Source: UMGS1312 sp964631595 (GTDB lineage Bacteria; Bacillota; Clostridia; Oscillospirales; CAG-272). Taken from it: a stretch of DNA of 51,004 nucleotides. The stretch is from assembly GCA_964631595.1 (NCBI GenBank), contig CAZVXL010000013.1:1-51004 (forward strand). The letters are read 5' to 3'. Below, piece by piece: positions 24,222 through 32,699 of the stretch. Under the pieces are notes generated by a model. That model was not told the origin of the DNA and did no database searches. It worked only from the letters and a program-made list of their open reading frames with translations. Positions within the stretch are counted from its first letter, which is position 1, and each line of letters starts with the position of its first letter. The position numbers and the translations under genes are program-made.

Positions 24222-24962
24222 ATGAAGAATGTATCCTTGAGGGGTGTCGGCTTCACTGCGGGCTCCCTTACCGAGATCTCGGAATATATCATCGAGCGCA
24301 TAGCCGGCGGTGAGCAGACAGCGGTCTTTACTCCGAATTCGGAGATAGTGCAGATGTGTATAGACGAGCCGTCGCTGTACGAGGTGATAAACTCGGCAGA
24401 GGTGGTGATCCCCGACGGAATAGGTGTCATCAAGGCAGCCAAGGTCTTGGGGCTTCCCCTGACCGAGCGTGTGCCCGGAATTGAGCTCGGGGAGCATATG
24501 CTGTCCGTCGCAGACAGCACGATGCCGGTATTTTTCTTGGGCGGAAAGCCGGAGGTTGCCGAGGCAGCCGCCGAAAAAATGACGGAAAAGTACCCGAATC
24601 TCAAGGTGTGCGGCTGTCATGACGGCTATTTTGCCAAGAGCGGCGAGGAGAACGATGCCGTGCTTGAGGAAATACGTCGCTCCGGTGCGGTGATACTCTT
24701 TGTTTGTCTCGGCGCGCCCGCGCAGGAGAAGTGGATCTTCGAAAACAGGGCGGCGCTTCCCGATGTTCGGCTGATGATGGGTCTGGGCGGATCTCTCGAC
24801 ATTTATTCGGGCAGATCGGAAAGAGCGCCGAGCTTCTTCAGGAAGGCTGGTCTTGAATGGCTCTACCGTCTCTTAAAGGAGCCGTCACGCATCGGGCGTA
24901 TGATGAATCTGCCGAAATTCTACTTCGGCACGGTCCTCTACCGCATCAAGGGCGGAAAATAA
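24222..24962 (+). CDS. WecG/TagA/CpsF family glycosyltransferase
   Basis: A 246-residue GT26 family enzyme. Marks are FTPNSEIV (36-43), VIPDGIGVIKA (62-72), ERVPGIEL, FFLGGKPEVAEAA and LGAPAQEKWI. TagA transfers ManNAc to undecaprenyl-PP-GlcNAc to begin wall teichoic acid; related enzymes make capsule. The donor sugar here is not fixed by sequence. The terminator at 24163-24195 separates it from the ACP gene; no clear promoter is visible in the 30 bases before it, so read-through is possible. Confidence 0.9.
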   Translation: MKNVSLRGVGFTAGSLTEISEYIIERIAGGEQTAVFTPNSEIVQMCIDEPSLYEVINSAEVVIPDGIGVIKAAKVLGLPLTERVPGIELGEHMLSVADSTMPVFFLGGKPEVAEAAAEKMTEKYPNLKVCGCHDGYFAKSGEENDAVLEEIRRSGAVILFVCLGAPAQEKWIFENRAALPDVRLMMGLGGSLDIYSGRSERAPSFFRKAGLEWLYRLLKEPSRIGRMMNLPKFYFGTVLYRIKGGK

Positions 24963-25040
24963 GCACCGCAGGGACTTTGTCCCGACGATCGGCTTCAAAG
25001 CTCCGCGATATCCGCAAGAGAGAACGGATTTACGCAGGCA

Positions 25041-25073
25041 AAACAGGCATGACCGAGGTCATGCCTGTTTTTT
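25041..25073 (+). terminator. Terminator after the glycosyltransferase
   Basis: A 13-14-base perfect stem (25041-25054 with 25057-25070) with a tiny loop and six Ts. It could also serve the converging gene at 25124-25735, whose A-run is at 25041-25043. Confidence 0.88.
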
Positions 25074-25123
25074 CGTATTTCGGTTTCCGTTATGCGGGCA
25101 GTGCCCTATCTGCCGCCTATCCG

Positions 25124-25735
25124 TCAGACCTTTGCAAGCATTCTTATCAGCTCACAGATCTCATCGGGCGTATGATTATCCGTGGAGATTGCCATATCGT
25201 AATTTTCAAGCTTGCCCCACTTCTGACCGGTATAATAATTGTAGTAGCCGGCTCTGCGCTTATCTGTCTTGACAACAAGCGGCTTTGCCTCGGCTAACGT
25301 CAGCTCATGGCGTTTCGCGATCCGCTCCACGCGGCGCTCGAAATCCGCATACAAGAACACGCGCACGACATCCTTGTGATCCTCAAGCACGTAATCTGCG
25401 CACCGTCCCACGATAACGGCGCCCTTACCGCTGTCGGCAAGCTCCTCGATGATTTCCGACTGCGCGAGAAACAGCTTATCGTTTATGGGATGATAATTCG
25501 GATTTTGCACATTGCTGTACATGGATGATCCGACCGCAAGCGTATACAGGATACTGTTCGGTGTCTTTTCGTCGGCGTGTGTCAGCTTATCGGGGTGAAC
25601 TCCGATCTTTTGGGCGGACATCGTTATCAGATTATTGTCATAAAACTCAAAGCCGCACTTTTCCGCAAGAAGCTGTCCTATTTCACGGCCTCCGCTTCCG
25701 TACTGTCTTGCTATTGTTATGATCTTGTTTGCCAT
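25124..25735 (-). CDS. Cytidylate kinase-like family protein
   Basis: A 203-residue P-loop kinase of the cytidylate-kinase-like family (AAA_26/Cytidylate_kin2), found widely in Clostridia. The modified P-loop is ARQYGSGGREIG (9-20), followed by FEFYDNNLI, AVIVGRCADYVL and the lid region with VKTDKRRAGYYNYYTG. It is not the canonical Cmk, and the phosphate acceptor is unknown. ATG 25735 is preferred: AAAGGAGG lies 8 bases upstream, while the ATG at 25741 is only 2 bases from it. Confidence 0.85.
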   Translation of the reverse strand: MANKIITIARQYGSGGREIGQLLAEKCGFEFYDNNLITMSAQKIGVHPDKLTHADEKTPNSILYTLAVGSSMYSNVQNPNYHPINDKLFLAQSEIIEELADSGKGAVIVGRCADYVLEDHKDVVRVFLYADFERRVERIAKRHELTLAEAKPLVVKTDKRRAGYYNYYTGQKWGKLENYDMAISTDNHTPDEICELIRMLAKV

Positions 25736-25815
25736 GAACATTGCCTCCTTTAAGTTTTATTCAAATAATTCTGCGCTCTCGGCGCGGATCTGCGGGATTT
25801 ACGAGAGTTATCCGA

Positions 25816-25847
25816 GAGGACTTTCGAAAAAGTTCACTCGGGCTTCC
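25816..25847 (+). repeat. 32-base imperfect repeat, copy 1
   Basis: It matches the copy at 25942-25973 at 28 of 32 positions. Its first half folds as a small hairpin around GAAAAA (GGACTTTC then AAGTTC). It looks like a dispersed intergenic repeat. Confidence 0.75.
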
Positions 25848-25941
25848 AAGGTACGAACGAGGGCTTTCCGAGAGGCCGTTTTTAAAATTCCACCCCGGCT
25901 CCCCCCCACAGAGCAACAGTGTTTTTATTGAGGGGGGGTGG

Positions 25942-25973
25942 GAGGACTTTTGAAAAAGTCCCCTCGGGCTCCC
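25942..25973 (+). repeat. 32-base imperfect repeat, copy 2
   Basis: Second copy of the repeat at 25816-25847. Here the inner hairpin is perfect: GGACTTTT and AAAAGTCC-like arms around a short A-rich loop, followed by CCCTCGGGCTCCC. Confidence 0.75.
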
Positions 25974-26121
25974 CAAAACCTTCAAACTGTTTTAATATGT
26001 CCGGAGCTTATGGATTTTCGGTCGGTCTAAAGCTTTTTGGGATTGCCGGTACATTTCGCCAAAAAGCCGCCTTGCGAAATTTGAAGTGCGCCTCGACGGG
26101 CGCGAAAGTGCGAAAGCACGC

Positions 26122-26160
26122 GAAATCTTGCAGGCAAGATTTCCTGCGATTATTATACCA
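26122..26160 (-). repeat. Promoter-plus-hairpin module A
   Basis: Read on the minus strand: TGGTATAATAATCGCAG (26160 to 26144), then a hairpin with stem GAAATCTT / AAGATTTC (26122-26143). The 17-base core is identical to that of module B. Confidence 0.75.
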
Positions 26161-26246
26161 TGAAGCAAAAATGCTTGCTCGCAAGGGCATTTTTGCGAAG
26201 CCGTCAATAGTGCAGTGTGTGCGAATGCACACAGCGGCTTTGCCGC

Positions 26247-26287
26247 AAGACGTTTCTCCGAAACGTCTTACTGCGATTATTATACCA
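26247..26287 (-). repeat. Promoter-plus-hairpin module B
   Basis: Read on the minus strand: TGGTATAATAATCGCAG (26287 to 26271), then a perfect 9-base stem AAGACGTTT / AAACGTCTT with a CGGAG loop. TTTACG lies 17 bases upstream of TATAAT. Confidence 0.78.
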
Positions 26288-26443
26288 CAATTACAGCCGT
26301 TCGTAAATAGCATTTTTCGTAATTTTGCCGAATAATTTTCACAAACGCGCATCACTGTAAAATATTACAGCTCTTTATAGGGACATTTGTTCATATTTGC
26401 AGTCAAATATTCGGATTTTAATTTTTTGTTGGCAAGATTGCCT

Positions 26444-26473
26444 ATGACATAATTTTCCATTTTATGGTATAAT
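26444..26473 (+). promoter_or_regulatory. carD promoter with extended -10
   Basis: ATGACA (26444-26449) and TATAAT (26468-26473) are 18 bases apart, with TGG before the -10. The transcript would start at the foot of the module C hairpin, about 54 bases before the carD ATG. Confidence 0.75.
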
Positions 26474-26514
26474 AATCACGGTAAGGCATTTCGGAGAAAC
26501 GCCTTACCGTGATT
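26465..26514 (+). repeat. Promoter-plus-hairpin module C
   Basis: Plus-strand copy: TGGTATAATAATC (26465-26477) and a stem 26474-26491 with 26497-26514 (17 of 18 pairs) around the loop CGGAG. Over about 40 bases it is an inverted copy of module B with few changes, several of them paired so the stem is kept. Confidence 0.8.
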
Positions 26515-26533
26515 ACAGAAGCGGGGATATCCT

Positions 26534-27019
26534 ATGTTTAATGTGGGAAATGCGATAATCTACGGCAGTACGGGAGTTTGCCTGATCGAAGATATCAGGA
26601 TCGAAGATTTTCTCGGTAAGCGTGAGCCGTACTATATCCTAAAGCCCGTATTTTCCAAGGGCTCGACGATCTTTTGTCCCGTTTCAAACTCCAAGGTCAC
26701 CATGCGCCGCGTATCCTCAAGGGATGAGCTCATGCCCGCCCTTCACTCTCCCGACACGGACATTCCTTGGATCGCGGGAGATCAGCAAAGGCGCGATTTC
26801 TTTTCTGCCGTCCTGAAGCGATGCGAGGTTTGCGAGATGGGCGGCGTGATCCGACTTCTCTGCCGCAAGAAAGCCGAGAAGGAGGCTCTCGGCAAACGTC
26901 TTCACGTTGCCGATGAGAAGGCTCTTTCCGATGTACAAAAGCTGTTGTTCGGGGAGATCGCATACGTATTCGGAATTGATATCGACGATGCCGCGACTCT
27001 CTTTTACTCCGGCAAATAA
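26534..27019 (+). CDS. CarD family transcriptional regulator
   Basis: A 161-residue CarD/CdnL-type protein. The N-terminal RNA-polymerase-interacting domain (FNVGNAIIYGSTGVCLIEDI, then REPYYILKP and TIFCPVSN) resembles that of TRCF and CarD and contacts the RpoB beta lobe; the C-terminal half is the helical DNA-binding part (RKKAEKEALGKRLHVADEKAL). Such proteins stabilise promoter open complexes, especially at rRNA promoters. The start has only a modest ribosome site (GGGGATATC) but is fixed by homology. The 5' leader carries a strong hairpin. Confidence 0.92.
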   Translation: MFNVGNAIIYGSTGVCLIEDIRIEDFLGKREPYYILKPVFSKGSTIFCPVSNSKVTMRRVSSRDELMPALHSPDTDIPWIAGDQQRRDFFSAVLKRCEVCEMGGVIRLLCRKKAEKEALGKRLHVADEKALSDVQKLLFGEIAYVFGIDIDDAATLFYSGK

Positions 27020-27041
27020 CACCCTCAAAGCAAGCGGACAA

Positions 27042-27069
27042 AACCGCCGACATGATCATGTCGGCGGTT
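27042..27069. terminator. Terminator between carD and the converging gene
   Basis: A perfect 12-base stem AACCGCCGACAT / ATGTCGGCGGTT with loop GATC, followed by an A/T-rich run. It lies just past both converging stops. Confidence 0.88.
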
Positions 27070-27071
27070 AT

Positions 27072-27656
27072 TTATTTATGCATTGCACAGTTTTTGCACG
27101 GCAGATATCCGTCGGCTACGGCGGTCTCGATATCCACCGCTCTTGCGCTTGCTCCGGCGCATGAGGCACGAAGATGATATTTCTTGCCGCTCGGGGTAAC
27201 GTACACCGTGGTCAAGCCGTCTGCGACGGTCGTCGCCGTCTGCTCGTCGGATGTGGGCTCCTCACCCTCGGCAGCTATCACGTTCACCGTATATTTCTCC
27301 GATTCAAGCTCTCCGTCGGCGGATCTGACATACACGCTCACAAGCCCCGCCGATATTGCCGACACGCTTGCCCGTATCATTCTGTCCTCTGTATTCTCCC
27401 TGTCAAGGACGAGGCACGCCACCTCGGGATTTGATGATACCGAGATGATATCCTCCGCATCGACACCACTCGGCACATTCACCCAAATGCCGTCCACGGT
27501 ATCTCCGGCACATACAGCTATCCCGTCTGCAAGCCCGCTGACGGCGAAGCTGTCGGCAGTCATCTCCTCGCCGTCCGCATACCGCTGTCTTATCACAAGA
27601 AGTCCGACTGTGAGCGCAACAGTCAGCACGATACAGCACACTCGAAAAGCCTTCAT
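27072..27656 (-). CDS. Exported Ig-like protein with C-terminal Cys/His motif
   Basis: A 194-residue protein anchored by one N-terminal helix (about 5-22). Residues about 44-127 look like a bacterial Ig-like (BIG2-type) domain, with ISVSSNPEVACLVLD and AGLVSVYVRSADG strands. After a Thr/Glu linker comes VYVTPSGKKYHLRASC...PCKNC with H161, C166, C187 and C190, a small motif shared by many clostridial secreted proteins that probably binds zinc. Function is unknown. Its ATG overlaps the stop of the response-regulator-like gene (ATGA), so the pair is co-expressed. Confidence 0.8.
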   Translation of the reverse strand: MKAFRVCCIVLTVALTVGLLVIRQRYADGEEMTADSFAVSGLADGIAVCAGDTVDGIWVNVPSGVDAEDIISVSSNPEVACLVLDRENTEDRMIRASVSAISAGLVSVYVRSADGELESEKYTVNVIAAEGEEPTSDEQTATTVADGLTTVYVTPSGKKYHLRASCAGASARAVDIETAVADGYLPCKNCAMHK

Positions 27657-28267
27657 AAGAGCGGCTCCAGCTTATATCCGCTGCCACGCTTTGTCATCAC
27701 AAGTCTTTGACCGATGTAGCTCCGCACCTTTTTATTCAAGTTGCAGATATGCACCGCCACCCTGCATGACTTTTTGCAGTCCGCAAAGCAAGCCCTGCCT
27801 ATTGACCTCTCGCTCACCCATCTGTCGCGGCAGATCATCAGCAGAATGAGTATACGTCTTTCCGAGGCGGTGAGCTTGAAGCGCACGATATCCATATTCA
27901 CCCGAGTGCCGTTTACCGTCAGATTCCGCACCTTGTATACAGGCGGCGTGATACCGAAGCGCTTTTCTATGAAATCAAGCACAAACTCGGCGTGTGAGCC
28001 ATGCTCCCTCGGATCGTAAAACACAACGTCTTTATTGTATATCCTACTGCCCGAGCCGTTGACGGCAAGTAATGGTATCCTCCCGCATCGAAGCGAAACG
28101 ATGTTCAGATACGCCTCGCTGTCCGCGAATGCCACTACCGCAAGCGCCTCCGGATAACAGCTTATTTGCGCGGCGGTCGTGATTATCACGGGAAGCTCAT
28201 ACGCCGCAAGCGCATCTCGGAGAGCGCGGCTTCTTTTCAGTTTATCGTCATCCACTATGAGAAACAT
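27653..28267 (-). CDS. Atypical response regulator with winged-helix DNA-binding domain
   Basis: A 204-residue protein shaped like an OmpR-type regulator. Residues 1-100 resemble a receiver: FLIVDDDK gives the first acidic cluster, but where the phosphorylated aspartate should end the third strand the text is ALAVVAFADSE, and the usual Thr/Ser and Lys sites are unclear. Residues about 125-204 form a winged helix (FKLTASERRILILL and KRGSGYKLEP). Five cysteines (146, 160, 164, 168, 175) crowd this domain, including CX3CX3C. No histidine kinase is nearby. ATG 28267 is preferred to the upstream GTG 28288 because AAAGGA precedes it. Confidence 0.78.
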   Translation of the reverse strand: MFLIVDDDKLKRSRALRDALAAYELPVIITTAAQISCYPEALAVVAFADSEAYLNIVSLRCGRIPLLAVNGSGSRIYNKDVVFYDPREHGSHAEFVLDFIEKRFGITPPVYKVRNLTVNGTRVNMDIVRFKLTASERRILILLMICRDRWVSERSIGRACFADCKKSCRVAVHICNLNKKVRSYIGQRLVMTKRGSGYKLEPLL

Positions 28268-28304
28268 AATAAAACAATATCCTTTCACATATTCCGCGAC
28301 TTGG

Positions 28305-28310
28305 TATAAT
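28305..28310 (+). promoter_or_regulatory. Extended -10 promoter of the DUF4830 gene
   Basis: TATAAT (28305-28310) preceded by TTGG; no good -35. It lies between the divergent response-regulator-like gene and the DUF4830 gene. Confidence 0.5.
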
Positions 28311-28345
28311 ATAAATATTACAGAAATCTATACAGGAGCAAGATT

Positions 28346-28846
28346 ATGTTTATTTACACAGTAAAAGGAAGCACTATTAAATTTTTCGCAGTGATCCTGA
28401 TCGCAGTAGCCGCACTGATCTCCGTGGCGGTGATATCAAGTCGCTCGGAGACTCTCACAACAGAGGCTATTTCGACTGCGAACAAGAGCATAAGATATGA
28501 CAAGATCAAAACAGCCGAGGACAGGCGCAAATTTCTTGAGCAGTTCGGCTGGGAAATGGAGGACAGGGAGGTCGAGTCGGTCAAGGTCAAGCTTCCCGCC
28601 GAGTTCGACAAAATAATGACGGAGTACAACGAGCTCCAAAAATCTCAAGGGCTCGATCTGCAAAAGCACAAGGGGAGAGAGGTTGAGCGGTACACCTACA
28701 CCGTCACGAATTATCCGGACTACAGCGGCACGGTATATGCCAACATAATAGTTTACCGAAATCGCGTGATCGGCGGAGACATATGCTCCTCCGACGTCTC
28801 GGGCTTTATACACGGCTTTGAGCTTCCCGCCCTCGGCGGAGAATAA
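28346..28846 (+). CDS. DUF4830 domain membrane-anchored protein
   Basis: A 166-residue protein with one membrane helix at about 11-31 and an outer domain of about 115 residues. FLEQFGWEMEDREVESVKVKLP, YNELQKSQGLDL and VIGGDICS...FIHGFE match the DUF4830 family, common in Clostridia and of unknown function. It stands alone, divergent from the atypical regulator, and is followed by a strong terminator. The starting MFIYTVKGSTIKFF is typical of the family. Confidence 0.85.
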   Translation: MFIYTVKGSTIKFFAVILIAVAALISVAVISSRSETLTTEAISTANKSIRYDKIKTAEDRRKFLEQFGWEMEDREVESVKVKLPAEFDKIMTEYNELQKSQGLDLQKHKGREVERYTYTVTNYPDYSGTVYANIIVYRNRVIGGDICSSDVSGFIHGFELPALGGE

Positions 28847-28901
28847 GCCCTTACCGGAAGTAAGAATACATCTCCGCGCCGTGCAACCGTTCCGTAATTT
28901 C

Positions 28902-28935
28902 AAAACCGAGAGAAGCCGCAGCTTCTCTCGGTTTT
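28902..28935. terminator. Terminator shared with rpoC
   Basis: A perfect 15-base stem (28902-28916 with 28921-28935) with loop CGCA. A-rich and T-rich stem ends make it usable from both sides, by the DUF4830 gene and by rpoC. Confidence 0.92.
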
Positions 28936-28947
28936 ATACTTAGGCAA

Positions 28948-31900
28948 TTATTCCTCGGATTCCTCGGCTTCTTCAAGCTCCTCCGGAGCCTCCTCAAAAG
29001 CCTCTGCATCCTCATCCTCCTCGCCGTCAAGCTCTATGTCAAGCTCGCCGTCGATCTCCTCATCGTATTCATCGTCAAAGGAGAACGGAACCTCCTGTCT
29101 CTGCTCGGGCTCCTCGGGCTCGGGTACAGCCAAGCCGTCTACCTGCACGTTCTGATATCTCTCGATACCGGTACCGGCGGGGATCAGCTTACCGATAATA
29201 ACATTCTCCTTGAGTCCCATGAGGTGATCCACCTTACCCTTGATAGCCGCCTCGGTGAGGACCTTTGTGGTCTCCTGGAAGGATGCGGCGGAAAGGAAGG
29301 ATTCGGTGAGAAGCGATGCCTTCGTAATACCGAGAAGCACCGGCGTCGCCGTTGCAAGGCAGAGCGTTCTCTCACCCGCATCAATACGAGCCTGAACCTC
29401 GGAATTCTCCGCATTAAACTCGCTGAGATCCACGGTAGAGCCGGAAAGAAGCGATGTATCTCCCGATTCCTCTACCTTTACCTTTCTCGTCATCTGACGG
29501 GCGATGACCTCGATGTGCTTATCGTTGATATCAATACTCTGAGAGCGGTACACCTTCTGCACCTCACGGATGATGTAGTCATATACCGCATCAATTCCGT
29601 TGATACGAAGAATATCCGCAGGGCTCTTGTAGCCCTCCGTCAGCTCGCGTCCCGCCTCGACATACTGACCGTCCTCAACAACGATACGTGTACCGAAGGG
29701 GATCTGATATGTGAGATTCTCTCCGCCCGCGGAGGGAGTGATGACAACATTTCTCAGGCGCTTTGCCTCCTCGATGGAGACAGTACCCGAGGTCTCGGCA
29801 ACGATCGCGGTCTTCTTGGGCTTACGTGCCTCGAACAGCTCCTCGACTCTCGGAAGACCCTGTGTGATATCGGAGCCTGCAACACCACCGGTATGGAAGG
29901 TACGCATCGTAAGCTGTGTACCGGGCTCACCGATGGACTGTGCGGCGATGATACCGACAGATTCACCGATATTGACTGTCGTGGAGTGTGCAAGATCGGA
30001 GCCGTAGCAATGAGCGCAGACGCCGTGACGTGCCTTACACTGAAGCACGGAACGGATATGAACTCTCGTAATACCGGCATTTACGATCCTTGCGGCATCG
30101 GCATCCGTGAGCATCACGCCCGCCTCCGCAATGATCTCGCCGGTGGCGGGATCCGCAACGGGATCGACGGTATATCTTCCGACAAGTCTGTCGCGGAGGG
30201 GCTCGATCACCTCGGTGCCTTCCTTAATATCCTCTACCCAGATACCCTTATCGGCTCCGCAGTCCTCCTCACGGATAATTACATCCTGAGATACATCGAC
30301 AAGTCGTCTTGTGAGGTATCCGGAGTCTGCTGTCTTGAGCGCCGTATCGGACAGAGACTTACGCGCACCGCGCGCCGCAATGAAATACTCCAGTATATTA
30401 AGTCCTTCACGGAAGTTCGACTTGATCGGGATCTCCATGGTCTTACCGGAGGTAGCAAACATAAGTCCGCGCATACCGGCAAGCTGACGCATCTGTGTCA
30501 CGTTACCGCGGGCACCGGAGTCTGACATCATCTTAATGGGATTGTATCTGTCAAAGTTAGCTTGGAGCGCAGATACAACGTCTGCCGTAGTCTGCTCCCA
30601 GATCTTGATGACATTGGCGTATCTCTCATCCTCGGAAAGCTCACCGCGGCGGAAATACTTGCCTATCTTATCGACCTGCTTCTCAGCCTCTGCGATGAGA
30701 GTGTACTTCTCGGGCGGTATCGTCATATCCGCAACGGATATGGAGATAGCACTTCTGGTGGAGTACTTGTAGCCCATCGCCTTTATCTCATCAAGCACCT
30801 CGGCGGTTACGCTGAAGCCGTGCACCTTGATACATCTGTCGATGATCTTATTGAGCTCCTTGGAGGTGGTGACGAACATGATCTCAAGATCAAGGATCTT
30901 GTCTGGATCGGTGCGATCAACGTATCCGAGATCCTGCGGGATATTCTTATTGAAGATAAGACGTCCGAGAGTGGCGTCGATGATCCTTGTGACAGTCTCT
31001 CCGTTTATCTCCTTTGAAACTCTTACCTTGATGGGAGCATGAAGTCCGAGAAGTCCGTTCTCGTAAGCCATCACAGCCTCATCAAAGTCGCGGAAGATCT
31101 TGCCCTCACCGGGCTCGCCCGCCTTATCGAGAGTCAGATAGAAGGAGCCGAGCACCATGTCCTGAGAAGGAACGGCGATAGCGCGTCCGTCAACAGGCTT
31201 CAGGAGGTTATTTGCGGAGAGCATGAGGAAGCGCGCCTCTGCCTGCGCCTCGGCAGACAGCGGAACGTGTACCGGCATCTGGTCTCCGTCAAAGTCCGCA
31301 TTAAACGCCTTACATACCAAGGGATGAAGCTTTATCGCCTTACCCTCGACAAGCACGGGCTCGAACGCCTGAATCGACAGTCTGTGAAGCGTAGGCGCAC
31401 GGTTGAGCAGTACGGGGTGCTCCTTAATAACATTTTCCAGTGCATCCCATACATCGGGATTTACGCGCTCGACCTTCTTCTTTGCCTCCTTGATATTCGA
31501 CGCCTTTTGAGTCTCAACAAGGCGCTTCATTACAAAGGGCTTGAACAGCTCAAGAGCCATTTCCTTAGGCAGACCGCACTGGTAGATCTTGAGGTTAGGG
31601 CCTACAACGATTACCGAACGTCCCGAATAGTCAACACGCTTACCGAGAAGGTTCTGACGGAAGCGTCCCTGCTTACCGCGAAGCATCTCGGAGAGTGACT
31701 TCAGGGGTCTGTTGCTGGGACCTGTCACGGGCTTTCCGCGACGGCCGTTATCTATAAGTGCATCAACAGCCTCCTGAAGCATTCGCTTCTCGTTGCGAAT
31801 GATTATCTCGGGAGCACGGAGCTCAAGAAGTCTCTTGAGTCGGTTGTTTCTGTTGATAACGCGGCGGTACAGATCGTTAAGATCGGAGGTGGCAAAGCGG

Positions 31901-32640
31901 CCGCCGTCAAGCTGTACCATCGCACGGATATCCGGCGGGATAACGGGGATAACGTCAAGGATCATCCACTCGGGCTTATTTCCCGATTTACGGAATGCCT
32001 CAACGACCTCAAGGCGCTTGACTATACGGATCTTCTTTTGACCGGAGGCGGTCGCAAGCTCCTCTCTGAGCTGTGCGGACAGTGCCTCGATATCAATCTC
32101 GTGCAGAAGCTCCTTTATCGCCTCGGCACCCATACCCACGCGGAAATCGTTCTCGTATCTCTCATATGCCGCTCTGTATTCGGTCTCCGTGAGGAGCTGA
32201 TACTTTGCAAGCGGTGTCATACCGGGATCTATAACGATGTAGCGGGCAAAATACAGTACCTTCTCAAGAAGTCTCGGAGAGATATCAAGCAGAAGTCCCA
32301 TTCTCGAAGGAATGGCTCTGAAGTACCAGATATGAGATACGGGAGCGGCAAGCTCTATATGGCCCATGCGCTCACGGCGAACCTTTTTCTGGGTCACCTC
32401 TACTCCGCACTTCTCACAGATCTTGCCCTTGTGCCTGATACGCTTATACTTTCCGCAAAGGCACTCCCAGTCCTTGGTCGGGCCGAAAATGCGCTCGCAG
32501 AACAAGCCGTCGCGCTCCGCCTTGAGTGTACGGTAGTTTATGGTTTCGGGCTTTTTGACCTCACCGTAAGACCAGTTGCGAATCATCTCGGGTGAAGCAA
32601 GACCGATCTTTATTGAATCGAATGTGTTCTTATTATCCAT
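28948..32640 (-). CDS. rpoC: DNA-directed RNA polymerase, beta' subunit
   Basis: A 1230-residue beta' subunit. The N-terminal zinc finger (CLCGKYKRIRHKGKICEKC) and the catalytic Mg motif NADFDGDQM with D449, D451 and D453 are intact. An in-frame TTG lies at 32646, but ATG 32640 with AAGGT upstream is the likely start. The last about 43 residues are almost only Asp, Glu and small residues, an acidic tail not needed for the core fold. It follows rpoB by 59 bases and is followed by the shared terminator, with no rpsL-type genes behind it. Confidence 0.97.
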   Translation of the reverse strand: MDNKNTFDSIKIGLASPEMIRNWSYGEVKKPETINYRTLKAERDGLFCERIFGPTKDWECLCGKYKRIRHKGKICEKCGVEVTQKKVRRERMGHIELAAPVSHIWYFRAIPSRMGLLLDISPRLLEKVLYFARYIVIDPGMTPLAKYQLLTETEYRAAYERYENDFRVGMGAEAIKELLHEIDIEALSAQLREELATASGQKKIRIVKRLEVVEAFRKSGNKPEWMILDVIPVIPPDIRAMVQLDGGRFATSDLNDLYRRVINRNNRLKRLLELRAPEIIIRNEKRMLQEAVDALIDNGRRGKPVTGPSNRPLKSLSEMLRGKQGRFRQNLLGKRVDYSGRSVIVVGPNLKIYQCGLPKEMALELFKPFVMKRLVETQKASNIKEAKKKVERVNPDVWDALENVIKEHPVLLNRAPTLHRLSIQAFEPVLVEGKAIKLHPLVCKAFNADFDGDQMPVHVPLSAEAQAEARFLMLSANNLLKPVDGRAIAVPSQDMVLGSFYLTLDKAGEPGEGKIFRDFDEAVMAYENGLLGLHAPIKVRVSKEINGETVTRIIDATLGRLIFNKNIPQDLGYVDRTDPDKILDLEIMFVTTSKELNKIIDRCIKVHGFSVTAEVLDEIKAMGYKYSTRSAISISVADMTIPPEKYTLIAEAEKQVDKIGKYFRRGELSEDERYANVIKIWEQTTADVVSALQANFDRYNPIKMMSDSGARGNVTQMRQLAGMRGLMFATSGKTMEIPIKSNFREGLNILEYFIAARGARKSLSDTALKTADSGYLTRRLVDVSQDVIIREEDCGADKGIWVEDIKEGTEVIEPLRDRLVGRYTVDPVADPATGEIIAEAGVMLTDADAARIVNAGITRVHIRSVLQCKARHGVCAHCYGSDLAHSTTVNIGESVGIIAAQSIGEPGTQLTMRTFHTGGVAGSDITQGLPRVEELFEARKPKKTAIVAETSGTVSIEEAKRLRNVVITPSAGGENLTYQIPFGTRIVVEDGQYVEAGRELTEGYKSPADILRINGIDAVYDYIIREVQKVYRSQSIDINDKHIEVIARQMTRKVKVEESGDTSLLSGSTVDLSEFNAENSEVQARIDAGERTLCLATATPVLLGITKASLLTESFLSAASFQETTKVLTEAAIKGKVDHLMGLKENVIIGKLIPAGTGIERYQNVQVDGLAVPEPEEPEQRQEVPFSFDDEYDEEIDGELDIELDGEEDEDAEAFEEAPEELEEAEESEE

Positions 32641-32699
32641 CGGCAATTACCTTTTTCTCATTTTATTTGATTTGCGAAGTTATTTATGCCGTAGTTATA

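Larger units (their letters stand above)
25736..26533. other. Gene-free repeat island upstream of carD
   Basis: Nearly 800 bases without a credible gene. It contains a 32-base repeat in two copies (25816 and 25942), a C7/G7 inverted pair at 25911-25938 around an A/T loop, a run of small hairpins from about 26095 to 26270, three copies of a promoter-like 13-base core, a palindrome CTGTAA-AATA-TTACAG (26355-26370), and the carD promoter. Confidence 0.8.

Noticed and set aside
25916..26355. Open frames inside the repeat island
   Set aside because: They run through hairpins and repeats on both strands, lack ribosome sites and have low-complexity translations.
26122..26514. CRISPR array
   Set aside because: The repeats are in both orientations, unevenly spaced, and the intervening sequences are themselves hairpins; no cas genes are near.
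29224..30525. Long plus-strand frame over rpoC
   Set aside because: It is antisense to conserved RpoC sequence, with no ribosome site or family motif.
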